Positions 34,955-45,274 of a stretch of 64,000 bases of DNA are shown here, in pieces. Each line of letters begins with the position of its first letter. The stretch's first letter is position 1. This stretch comes from Lactifluus volemus. Lineage: Eukaryota; Basidiomycota; Agaricomycetes; Russulales; Russulaceae. The stretch covers positions 41,932 to 105,931 of the forward strand of contig WTXI01000126.1 of NCBI GenBank assembly GCA_022376515.1, read 5' to 3'. Under the pieces are notes generated by a model. The model searched no databases. It saw only the letters and a list, made by a program, of their open reading frames with translations, and had not been told where the DNA came from. The position numbers and the translations under genes are program-made.

Positions 34955-37214
34955 TCAATCGAACCCATCCTTCTCCAACTCCCTCGACAATAAACCCCTG
35001 AGAAAATGTGCCTCCGCAACCTCGTCATCACTAAACACCAAGCTCCTTCCATACTCTGACCCAAATTTAGCAATCGAGCTTCTGAAGTCCCAGCGAACGA
35101 TCTCGTCCACAACTCGCCTGGCCGAATCCAGCGCCCCGGCAATCCATGCATGGTGGTGACTGGCCACCTCACCAGCAAAGTGGAAGCGGCCGTAACCGGC
35201 GGGATGCACGATATCAGGGAAGAAGGTGGCGAATTGTCCAGGTGTAAAGTGCGCAAAGGCACCCATCGTGTATGGGTTGTGGTACCAGTCATACGCATGA
35301 TAGTCAAGCGTTTGATCCTGGAGCCACTCAACTGACACCCCGTACAGCGCGGCGAGGTCTCTGTATATCTGTTCAAGGAGAACCTTCTCAGACCGTGGCG
35401 GGGTACGGCCCGGATCAAGCTGTTCGGACCAGTCAGGGTTCTGGATAAGAGCACCGAAACGAGAAGCATCTTGATCCCTGCATTGAACAGTCAGCGTATA
35501 TGCTCGCAGAGTGAGATGGGGAAGGTAAACCTGCGCACCAATTGTACGTCACCATCAATACACCAGGACCAGACTCGCCCAAACCATAGCTGGGGTGTAC
35601 CACCACTCGACACTGCCTATCCGTATAGCTGGAGCCTCCACGCTGGTCTATACCAGCCTTCTCCCACCAACGCGACTTGAATTTGATCGCAACTTTGACC
35701 GCTGGTCCATAGCCAAGGCTGCGAATAGCGTGGCGTTGCTTATAGGTCATAGGAACTCTGCTGGTGTCGATGGCGCGGAGATTACCAAATGTGGAAGTCG
35801 AAACAACGTGGGTGAAGTATTCTTCTGCCTCGCCCGAGACATTGACCTTCATGAGGGGGAAATCGCGCGAACGGGCCCAACGAGGCCAGCCAGGGCCCTC
35901 AGGGAAATAATCTGGCAGGGATAGGGGAAGCATTTCGACAGACGTGACGCGGTGATTGTAAAATGGCTGGGTGGTTAGCTTGGCGAGCATCGCATCGGTC
36001 AAGACGTGGGTGCCGCCTTCGAGGCATCGCCACTGGACGTCTTTTGTGGGATCATCGAATTCAAGTGAGTCAAGGATGTCCTGCAGGTCAATTTGAGTGT
36101 GACATCATCCCGTCTGGCGGACCGTGACAGATACTCACTTCAGAGAAGGCCCGGTCAAATCCGCTTGTCCCGCTAATCCTGGTCTCCATCCAATGCACGA
36201 CGGACGACGGATACTGCGGTTTCTCTCGCATCAGATATGATCTTGTTGAAGCCCAGTCATAGCTCATGAGCTCTTCCCATCCTTTATCGAAGTCCTCAAT
36301 GAGAGCCTTTCGCAATGGGTCAAAAGCGGCGGCTGTGCATGCGTCTACCCCAAACACTTGATTTCCATGCAAATCAGTGGCTTCCTTGTCCACATATTCT
36401 TGCGGTACCTGATGTCCGGTGAGCTGCGAGGGAGAAGAACGAAAGTTTACCTACAATTCCTCTCCGCGGAATTCCGTCATTGAAGTGATCACCTTTGGTG
36501 ATACTAACCGCCGCTGTGGTCTTAACATCTGCACAGCGGCAATCAGCCCCACAGCCACCCCATGCACGTTTAGCAGTCACCGTTATATAGACGGATGTTT
36601 TCGTCTATTGACATTACATACGGGATCACCTTGTTCTGAATACCAAGTTCTTCGAACAACTTGAACGTATCCTGGTTCGCGTCGTTGTCTGGGAACCGCA
36701 TGGCGCCGACATCATAATAGTCATGCTTTCCCTGGGGATTCTCCTCAGGCCTTGAGGCAAATTGGTATGTAAAAACCCGGCCGCCAGGGCGGTCGCTGGC
36801 TTCGAAGATCTTGTACGGAATGCGCATAAATTGCAAAAGCATGGCAGTTCGCAGGCCTGCGACGCCAGCACCGATGATGGCAACACGGTACCATGGCGGA
36901 ACTATGGGCCATGCCTCTCGGAGAACGGGCTGGATCTCCTTATACCGCTTGAGCATGTCTTCCCAAGGGACATGGTGAGTAGGTGGAAAGAATGGGGGAA
37001 ACTCTGCGGGTGGCTCTACGGACGGCTCCACGGAAGGCTCTGAATCTGAGACAAGCTGCTCTTCGGCATAATCATCGGCAGGGAGAGGAGGGAGATATTG
37101 CAGAAGAGGCAAGTCATGGTTATGGAGTGTCGCATTCCTGGACCTGAGCTCCTCGTGCTTCTTGTTGACAAAGTACTGGGCGACTTTGGTACGTACATTT
37201 GAGCCGTCCCCCAT
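34955..37214 (-). CDS. L-amino-acid oxidase (flavin amine oxidase family), LAO1
   Basis: Five exons: 36581-37214, 36455-36528, 36139-36408, 35539-36080 and 34955-35477, 2043 nt in frame, 680 aa. FAD-binding fold: VAIIGAGVAGLRTAMLL (residues 111-127), then FEASDRPGGRVFTY and YYDVGAMRFPD. The substrate-binding middle includes RVPMTYKQRHAIRSLGYGPAVKVAIKFKSRWW and VLMVTYNW. The C-terminal flavin contact is GYGRFHFAGEVASHHHAWIAGALDSA, typical of fungal L-amino-acid oxidases. No signal peptide. By family it oxidises L-amino acids to 2-oxo acids with release of ammonia and hydrogen peroxide, useful for nitrogen scavenging or defence; the choice among substrates is open. All splice sites are GT-AG and match those of LAO2. 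Confidence 0.92.
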
Positions 37215-37249
37215 GGAGATTGGGGAAAGGAGAACTGCACTAGTGCTGG

Positions 37250-37255
37250 TATATA
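37250..37255 (-). promoter_or_regulatory. TATA box of LAO1
   Basis: TATATA on the minus strand, 36-41 bp before the ATG. The same sequence (GACATATATACCAGCAC) is kept at LAO2 in the same place, along with about 100 bp of further upstream similarity. Confidence 0.6.
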
Positions 37256-38910
37256 TGTCAGGTTATTCCGTCCAACTTGACAGAACCTGATTCTCATGCA
37301 TGATCACGTGATAGATTGCGATTAAGATATATACTGCGCCCGTTCACGCCCTCTGACCCACTGATCAAGGGCAGTTGGAAAAGGGTTCGAGTAATGAGAC
37401 AAAGCTGACTAGTTTCCATCGTCGTTCCAAGCAAGTTACTTTGTTCTGCCACAGTCGGAGTTTAGCTCCGTTCGGGTGCCACGTGCTGGTGAGCACATAG
37501 GCAGCATTGGCCTCGGCGTTGACAGTCAGGCACGTCTGGGATGAAAACCTGTTTCTTGTTCCACCACTCTCAAAACAGTACTCTTGGGTCCGACTCCGAG
37601 TCGGTGCAATGTTCCAGTTGTACCTGGTAACTCTCTTCTCCTTTCTTGCTTCTCTCGGAAGAAGCACTTGCATTATCGATAAACCCCCACGCTCCAAACT
37701 CAACATCGTCAAGAGCCCCCTTCAGTTTTATGATGGACGTTGAATGTTCTCGGTTCTCAAGTTACGCAGTGGGCCGTTGCGTCAAACTAACCTCCCTGAT
37801 CCGTTCTTCAAGTTCTTATCTCTAAACACCGCCTCCAACCATTAAGTACCCCACGGCGCCCAGCGTGTAAGCAAAAATGGTAGTACCCTACTTTTTCCAT
37901 CCTTCCACGTCTTATCTATCCACTTGTAGTATCAGATTACACGCCTGCTAATATCACCATACAGACTTCCATCACATCGATATCCTCGCGCACCTCGCTC
38001 GCGCCGAGATTATGATCGAGTGTGGATGACGACATTTACATTGAAGATTGATTTTCCGTTCATGCCAAAGTGAACCCTTTTCCAACCCGTATGTGGGTTG
38101 ATGTCGCCGTCTGCTGCTCCACTTCTGGCCGATGAGTCTGGTTCAGCTGATCCCGCTCGTGACCTCCGGTTTTGCTACCATATTGAAGAGTACCCAATGC
38201 AATCCAGACTGGGTGTTTCTCATTAGGGACGGCGGCAAGTACCTATCTTGGGTCCGAGAAACCCTCAGACCAAGTTGAAAGATCCCGAAATCTTTCAGGT
38301 TCTGAAATTATAAGACTGAGATACACTTCCGGGGCCTAGAACCCATGCAATCAGGGTCGTTCCCGGCTCAGAGCCCCGGGCCCTTGCCACGTCCGGTCAG
38401 ATCATATTGCTCTTCTGCCTTGTCGAAAAATGACGAATAACTTAACCACAGACTTGAGAAACATATCAGCCGGTCCCTGGGCCTCCTTGTGTAGTGCCGT
38501 GTTCATCGCGGGCACAAGAGTCACTTTCAGCACGTGAATCATGAGGGTATCATGAGCACGAGATCGCAACAACTACTGTACATGTACTGTAAAAGTGATG
38601 CTTTGCCAATTTGCGTTCATGAGTCCGAAGAGAAGTGAACTTGAACTTGGAAACAAACTCCGTCCATTGCGAGTAAGTTAGTGACACACACACCAACTTG
38701 AAGACACAGCCTGAGTCACTTGTCGGATTCTCATGTAAAGCAATTCACTCAAAAAGCCTCACGATGCTTCCAAGAGAAAAATCGAATTCAAATAAAAAGA
38801 GAGGTATCTAAGGGTATCTTCATGCACCAGCGCGCGCCCCTTCAAAACTTCCCTGAGCTGATATCATGCCGGCCCAAACCGACCCAACAACAAACAGGCT
38901 GTCATCAACT
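37256..38910. other. Interval between LAO1 and copy B
   Basis: About 1.65 kb. The first about 120 bp resemble the LAO2 upstream region; the rest shows no gene. The matching interval beside LAO2 is only about 0.9 kb. Confidence 0.5.
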
Positions 38911-41040
38911 CTAAAAACCAAATGGTTCCAGATATACTCGCTTAGTACTCAGCAGTCGCGCTATTTCGTCCAACGACGGGCTATGAGTGGGCAAAGCCAC
39001 CCGCGCCGCATCTGGACTCAGCCACTGCCTCTCCAACACTCGCTTTCTCGACGCCACAGGAGTACTAGTCGGGCAGTCGAGAGGTATGATGGATTCAAAG
39101 TCATTGAAGTCTCCACTGGGCCCTTCCGAAGCGATCGGCCTTGAGCAAGGAACTGCCAGTGTACCGCCAAAACGAAAATGTCAACCATAACCATAAAGTT
39201 TGCCGGCGACTAGCAGTCTCTCTAAGAACTCACCGAAACCGTTTTGCAGACCGTAGTCAAGCTTCGGAATGTCCAGTGGACGCGGGTGAATGGGATAGCA
39301 GTCGGAGTTGCGGTTCTTCCGTGGTCCCTGTGAGACACGCAAAGAATCCTCGAAATCTCCGGTACTCTCGCAAATAGTGATGGAGTCGAGCAACTGGTGT
39401 GACGGCAAGAAGTTGATAACGGCATTGCGACTAGGTGGAACAATCTCTACCGAGGGAAGCGCGGGCGGTAGTTCTGGTACGAAAGACATTGTAGTCTGGT
39501 TGTTAGGGTCTATCTGCGGTGATGATAGTGACTTTGTGTGAGCCATGGTGAAGACCTGTCCGTGTTGAGAGGCAGCGAGGAAAAGAGTCTAGGGCCACAC
39601 TCACCATGTGGTCAACCGAGTCGCCAGTGTCGTATCGGGTGACAAGCATGGCGTTCTGACGTTGCGACCTCGTGCGAGTGGCCTCCTGGTGCTCTAATGG
39701 TAGGCCATCGTGCGGTGAGAGACACTCGGGGATCAATGATTGGTCACTAATACCTTGGTGGATGGGTGCGGGAGATATCTCGCTACCCACCACTTGAGCG
39801 AGTTCGAAATCTTGAGAAGGCAGATGAACAGGGGGCAATCGTATGTGCGGCTGTTGGGGAAAAGTACTCGTCGAGACATTGCTAACATCTCCGCGATCTC
39901 GCTGCGATACTGAAAGACGCAGGGCCCCGCAATGTTAATTCCGTTCCAGATACAACTGAAACAGAAAGGATAAGAACTTACGAAAAGATGCATGTGAATC
40001 TAGTGATGCATCGTCCGAGCGAGTCAAAGACAAGCTGTCCAGATAGTCTTCAGTTGTCACGAGATCTGATGCGCAATCATCAATGACTACTCCAGCCGCC
40101 TCTTCGTCGCCGCATGAACGTTACCTTTGTCAAGAACCCGTGCAAGGGAGTAACTTATTGACAACGAAGGAAAGATCGGGAACGGTGCAGAGGGTCGACT
40201 TGATGGCGCATCATAAGAGTTGTCTGATAAAGAAAAGAAGAGCTTGCTATCGGAATGATAACCGGATAAGGGACCTGACGCGCGAAAATCAGTGACAGCC
40301 TCAGTTTCCCAAAAGACTAGAGTTACGATGCCGTAGCTGGTGTCTGCGCGAAGTGGAAGATATCATAGGTGACATAGTTCGCCAACATCCAAGATTATTA
40401 TCCGCTGAGCTCTCGTTAGGAGATGACTTCCAAGCGATCAACAAAGAGTTGACGGTGTCCTCCTCGGCCTTCACGGGTGTGAATCATTCAATAAAGTCAA
40501 GGAGACGCGTCACCGACCTGGATACCAGTCTCATCACCTTCTCGAGACACGTCGTCTGCAGGAAGTAGGGCCGGTCCAGTGGGTGGCCAGTCCACTGAAA
40601 CGGAGCTATTCCCTGCAGGCGACAATGCCAACGCGCGAGACGACGAAATGTCACATAACGGCGAAAGAGGCCAGGGATCCCGGGTCATCGACAACTCCAA
40701 ACAGACTGACGAATCCTCTTGGTCATCTGAGTCGGTGTCCATTGAAGCAGGTGGTGCGGCTTCGGTGTGGGGTATGTAGAGGGAAATATCGGTAGATTGT
40801 GATGACGAAAATGGCAATGATAAATCGAGCAGGTAAGATAACGATGACGGAATTGTCATATATATCGAGTCTACCGTTGGTATATCAGCACAACTGAGAC
40901 CTAGTTGACGTACGTATTAGCGAACAAGATCGCAAAAATCAGTAGCGAGCAAACCTGTATCCGCAGGGCGAATAAAAGGGGAACGGATAGTGGCCTGTGT
41001 TGGTGTTGAGCATAACCGAGCAGATTTCAATGTCCTCAGC

Positions 41041-41052
41041 TCGGCTTCCAAG

Positions 41053-41055
<3 letters not shown>
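41041..41055. repeat. LINE target-site duplication, left copy
   Basis: TCGGCTTCCAAGTCT, identical to 48067-48081. It belongs to the coding sequence of copy B. Confidence 0.93.

Positions 41056-41091
<36 letters not shown>
41056..41091 (-). repeat. LINE poly-A tail
   Basis: 36 T on the plus strand, with one more T shared with the target duplication. The first non-T bases at 41092 begin the element's 3' region. Confidence 0.95.
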
Positions 41092-41092
<1 letters not shown>

Positions 41093-41308
41093 AATCCGAA
41101 TTTGTATTCCGCAGCGCGTGCAACGTGGCACAGAGGCGGTCGCGAATGGTATCTAAGCGTTATGACTAGCGTGTAGGGATAGTGAGTAGGAGACAGCCGG
41201 AGGCCATCAGTGTGTGGTAGTGTGATTATGTTAAGTGGTGGTCGTGTATATATGTGTAAGTAGTTGCAACAGGGGTGACTCTGATGCGGAAGAAAAAGAC
41301 CCTGTGCC

Positions 41309-44300
41309 TCAGTCTGGTTCCCAGACAGCCCGCGGTTTATTGCAGGCCCTCGTCTCCTCTAAGAACCGAAGCAGCTTTTGGACGCGCTTCTGGGTTTCGA
41401 GGAGCTGTTTGAGGCTCCAAGTGCGGCCATTGGACATAAGATGTCGGCGGCGCGCGGCGTCGAAGAGATGGCAGTGCATGATGACATGCTCGATCGTTTG
41501 TACGGTTTCGCCGCATTGGCATGCGATATGTTCTGGAGTGTGAAGGGGGAAAAACCTTTGTGTGTACTCCCCTGTGAATGCGTGCCCTGTAATAAAGCGG
41601 TAAAAAGTAGAATGTGTAAGTCTGGAGAACGTATCTTTGGGCCTCTCTGCGTTAGGGCCGGTGGTCGTGTTTCCCGTTGTTGGCGGGTGGCGGTTTCTCT
41701 TGGGTGGAAAGGTGTGGTGTGTTCTCCCGTCTGGTGGGGAGGTGAGCGCGGTTCGATATACCATTGATGTGTGGGGCCCTTGGTTGTAGCGTTCTGCCCA
41801 CTCCGTAATCGCCGTTTCATCGGCCTTTAGTAGTTGGTTGTTGATTGATTGGGGCTCGGGGACGTCAGTGAGGTCTGCCGTTCTGACCGCCTCAAAAGCG
41901 AGTTGTCTCGTTCTGCGGAAACCTACAAACTGTATGTTTTTGGGCAGCCAAAGGAAGGTGATTTGAGTCGCGGGGTACTTAGCTATGGTGGTGTTTATTC
42001 TGTTGAGTAGCTTAATGGACTCCGCTTGGTCTTCGTGTGGGGACGAGTCTAGCGCTTTCGCGAGCGCGGCTCCCGCCGCTAGGGCGATGGTTATGGGTTT
42101 GTGTTGTTGGGACGGTTGAGTGTCTAAGAAGGAGGTGAGAGTGTCTATTCCGGAGTGGAGGGCACGTAACTTGATGTCTTGTTCCGTCACCGTTTCTCCG
42201 AAAATTCTCTCCGCGTGGAACTTCTCTTTCCCGTCTTGGTATAGCGCCGCCGAAGTGGCCCCGATTTGTTTTCCGTCCGGGCGTCCCTTGTTCGAGCGTA
42301 TGCCGTTGCAAAAAATGTTAACTGTTGTACCCTCCCGGCATGCTGTTGTGAGGGTGTTGGTGACGGCTTCGTAGTTCCAATCTTTTTGTTTGAGCGTGAC
42401 CTTCACCTTACCATTCCAATCTGGCGCTCCTGGTGGTAAATCGGGGAAGGGGTCGATGCGTGGTCCATTCGCGGGTACTCTGGTCGCGAGTGATCGGAGG
42501 GTGGAGTTCAGGCTGGCCCGATTTGGTGCTGGAAGTGGTGGATCGTTTGCATCTGGCGGATGCCAAATACCGCCGATTCTAATGAGAAGTTGACTTTCTC
42601 TCGGGGCTTTGTAGAGTCGGAGAGCTGTTTTCAGGAGAATCTTGTTTAGGCGTAGGTCCATAGGGAGGATGTTCAGGAGGTGGTGAAGAGGTTCGCGCGG
42701 GGTGGTCCGGAAAGTGCCCGAGATTAGTTTAACCGCGTCGTTCTGGACTGTTTGGAGTCGTTTGACTAGGGTGACCTGTTTACCTGTGTACCAGAGTTGG
42801 CAGCCGTACGTAAGGACAGGTAGACAGATAGCGTTGTACGCTAGCCTCCATCTCGCTTGGTCGAGGCCGCGTACTGAGTTTCCCAGGAGCTGTAGGGCTT
42901 TGAGCGATGCTCGCGCCCGGTTGCACATTACCTCCACATGGTGCGACCAGGAGAGCCGGTGGTCAAAGAAAAAGCCCAGGTACCGTAGGGTGTTTGTAGT
43001 CGTAACTTCGTAGTGGGTGTTAGGGGCCGGGAGGGGAAGGGACATGTGGTGTGGAGGGTCCGTCTTCTCTCCGCGTTTTCGAAAGTAGATGAGTTCTGTT
43101 TTTTCCGGCTCAGCGCTGAGTCCTGCCCTCGTTAGCCAGTCCATGCAGGAGGTGTAGCCCTCGCGTATGGAGTTCTCGATGTCCCCCCAGCTGCGTCCGC
43201 ATGCGAAAATGGCGCCGTCGTCTACATACATACCCAGCGACGTGTTCGTCCATTCTCTCATTTTGTGCAGGAGTGGGGAGGTGTAGATTGTAGAAAGGAC
43301 GGGTGAGACGGGCGATCCTTGAGGGGTTCCTACTGGGAAGTCGAAGGGTTCCGATGACTTGCCGTTGAAGCGTAGGCGGACTGTGCGGTCCGTTAGGAAG
43401 GAGCGGCACCAACTTACTAACTCCGGTGCAAAGCCCAAATTGGCGAAAACTTGTATTAGTCTTTCGTGGTTGATATTGTCGAAGTACCCTTGGATGTCAA
43501 ACAGGAGTAGTCCTGTCCTTAGGCCTGCTCTGTGTGCTGCCTGGATGTCATGAAGTAAGGAGAGGCCGGCGTCGAGGGTGGATGAGGCGTTCCGGCCACC
43601 AAATTGTGTGGTTGGGACCAACGCATGTTTGGTCATCTCTCTGTAGATGATTTTAGCTACGATCTTCTCGAGGAGTTTACCCAGGCACTCCAGGAGCGAG
43701 ATGGGTCTGAAGTTTTTTGCACGGGTGTAGTCAGCTCTGTGCGGTTTGGGGATTACGCACACTACCGCCGCTTTCCATGGCCGTGGGTGGTAGCCTGCTT
43801 TTAGGCACGCTGAGAAAAGGGCTAGCATGCGCTCCGGGTCTGCGGCCCAGACCCACTTGAGAATAGTCCAGGTTTGGCCTGACTGGCCTGGCGCTGACTT
43901 GTTAGTGGTCTTCGCAAGGAGTGAGCCAATTAGCTCCTTGTCAATGGGGGGTAGGGTTCTTGTTGGCCGTGGAGGGGGGTCGTCTACAAACACTGTTTCT
44001 ACCCTCGGTGGTGTTTGGGGAAAGAAACGCTGCGAGAGGATGTCCGCGACTTCTTCGTGTGTGTGTACCAACCCATCTGGTCCTTGTAGCGACGGCACTT
44101 TCGATACTTTCCTGCCGTGACGCCATGCGGCCAGTTCCCAGAGTTGTGTTTTCTCGATGTAGTTGTCGGCCCACTGTCTCTTTGCTGCTCTCACCGTGCC
44201 TTTTAGCCTTGCTTGTGCTGTCCCTCGTGTCCTTGTGGTCTGTGCACTGCGTAGGTTATGTGTGGCGATCGCACAGGCTGTGTTCCACCAGGGGGATGCT

Positions 44301-45274
44301 CTAGGGTGTGGGGGTTTTCGACGTCTGAAAACTTCCTCGTTGGTATGGCTTATGTCTAGCATCAGTGTCTCCGTTGCGATCTCGATTTCCTCTGCGTCTG
44401 GGCTGGTCTGGAAGGTTGGCGTCTTCGACCTTACCTTGAAGACACGGGTCCATTCCTCCCTTCTTTCCGGGTCGATCACAAAACCGAGGGCCGCTTCTGG
44501 GGTTTCGATGGGTGATTTGTCGTGGGTGCATCCGAAAAGGTGTAGCATGGCGTGGTCCGAGGCTAGGCTGCCTTCCCAGTCGATGGTTAGTCCGGTGAAG
44601 GTTGTCGCTTGGATTGCCGCCTCGTTGTACCAAGCGAGGTCTAATACCGAGTCTCGTTCGTGTTCTGCGCCTCGCCGGGTGATTTCTCCGGGGTTGTTGG
44701 CTAGTGTGAGTAGGTTTGTGGCCGCCCACTCTTCCAGGCGGCCTGCCCAGTACGAGCGGGGGTTGTCGGGGGGGGACCAGGCCCGCGAATGTGTGTTGAA
44801 GTCCCCTATTACTAGGGTGGGTGTGGTTGCGTCGATGTCAATCTCGAGGAGCTTTTGAAGTGATGTATTATCTCGAATGTCATGGTAGAAATTAATGACT
44901 CGCCACTGTTCTTGGTCGAATATGAGGTCGAGGACTTGTATAGTTGGGTGGGCGCAGACGTCTACCCGTGGTACTACTGTAAAGTGAGTACTGGTACTTG
45001 TCTGTGTCGGTTTGCGTGAGTAGGCCATGACTTTGGGACGTTGGCCTTCGGCATGACCAGGGTAGTGGATTTCCCATGCTGGGGATGCTACTCCTCCCAG
45101 AACATCCACTCCATTCCGCGCGCTGTCTCTTCGTGCTGTTCCGATGGTGTCGTACCAAGGTTCCTGAATTAGCATAAGGTGGGTATTAATGTTGCTGTTT
45201 AGCATGGCGTGAGTAACCGCGTTTCGCTTGCGCATGTTCGCGGATGATATAAGAATGGGTGGTTGTACTGTCAT
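41309..45274 (-). CDS. LINE ORF2: endonuclease-reverse transcriptase, RNase H-like region
   Basis: 1321 aa, no stops. APE-type endonuclease at residues 1 to about 235: IQEPWYD, VIGDFNTHSRAW, SDHAMLHLFG. Reverse transcriptase about 480-770: NFRPISLLECLGKLLEK, FDIQGYFDNI (first acid, about 590), GTPQGSPVSPVLS, MYVDDGAIF (about 683), then LRYLGFFFDHRLSW. Around 985-1110 the order of a RNase H domain is recognisable, but catalytic acids are missing (FCNGIRS where family members have TDGS; LAAGAAL where DNQAAL is usual). The C-terminus has CQCG...EHVIMHC, a CCHC-like knuckle. The ATG overlaps the ORF1 stop as TAATG (45272-45276), suggesting termination-reinitiation. It nicks the target and copies the element's RNA. 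Confidence 0.95.
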   Translation of the reverse strand: MTVQPPILISSANMRKRNAVTHAMLNSNINTHLMLIQEPWYDTIGTARRDSARNGVDVLGGVASPAWEIHYPGHAEGQRPKVMAYSRKPTQTSTSTHFTVVPRVDVCAHPTIQVLDLIFDQEQWRVINFYHDIRDNTSLQKLLEIDIDATTPTLVIGDFNTHSRAWSPPDNPRSYWAGRLEEWAATNLLTLANNPGEITRRGAEHERDSVLDLAWYNEAAIQATTFTGLTIDWEGSLASDHAMLHLFGCTHDKSPIETPEAALGFVIDPERREEWTRVFKVRSKTPTFQTSPDAEEIEIATETLMLDISHTNEEVFRRRKPPHPRASPWWNTACAIATHNLRSAQTTRTRGTAQARLKGTVRAAKRQWADNYIEKTQLWELAAWRHGRKVSKVPSLQGPDGLVHTHEEVADILSQRFFPQTPPRVETVFVDDPPPRPTRTLPPIDKELIGSLLAKTTNKSAPGQSGQTWTILKWVWAADPERMLALFSACLKAGYHPRPWKAAVVCVIPKPHRADYTRAKNFRPISLLECLGKLLEKIVAKIIYREMTKHALVPTTQFGGRNASSTLDAGLSLLHDIQAAHRAGLRTGLLLFDIQGYFDNINHERLIQVFANLGFAPELVSWCRSFLTDRTVRLRFNGKSSEPFDFPVGTPQGSPVSPVLSTIYTSPLLHKMREWTNTSLGMYVDDGAIFACGRSWGDIENSIREGYTSCMDWLTRAGLSAEPEKTELIYFRKRGEKTDPPHHMSLPLPAPNTHYEVTTTNTLRYLGFFFDHRLSWSHHVEVMCNRARASLKALQLLGNSVRGLDQARWRLAYNAICLPVLTYGCQLWYTGKQVTLVKRLQTVQNDAVKLISGTFRTTPREPLHHLLNILPMDLRLNKILLKTALRLYKAPRESQLLIRIGGIWHPPDANDPPLPAPNRASLNSTLRSLATRVPANGPRIDPFPDLPPGAPDWNGKVKVTLKQKDWNYEAVTNTLTTACREGTTVNIFCNGIRSNKGRPDGKQIGATSAALYQDGKEKFHAERIFGETVTEQDIKLRALHSGIDTLTSFLDTQPSQQHKPITIALAAGAALAKALDSSPHEDQAESIKLLNRINTTIAKYPATQITFLWLPKNIQFVGFRRTRQLAFEAVRTADLTDVPEPQSINNQLLKADETAITEWAERYNQGPHTSMVYRTALTSPPDGRTHHTFPPKRNRHPPTTGNTTTGPNAERPKDTFSRLTHSTFYRFITGHAFTGEYTQRFFPLHTPEHIACQCGETVQTIEHVIMHCHLFDAARRRHLMSNGRTWSLKQLLETQKRVQKLLRFLEETRACNKPRAVWEPD

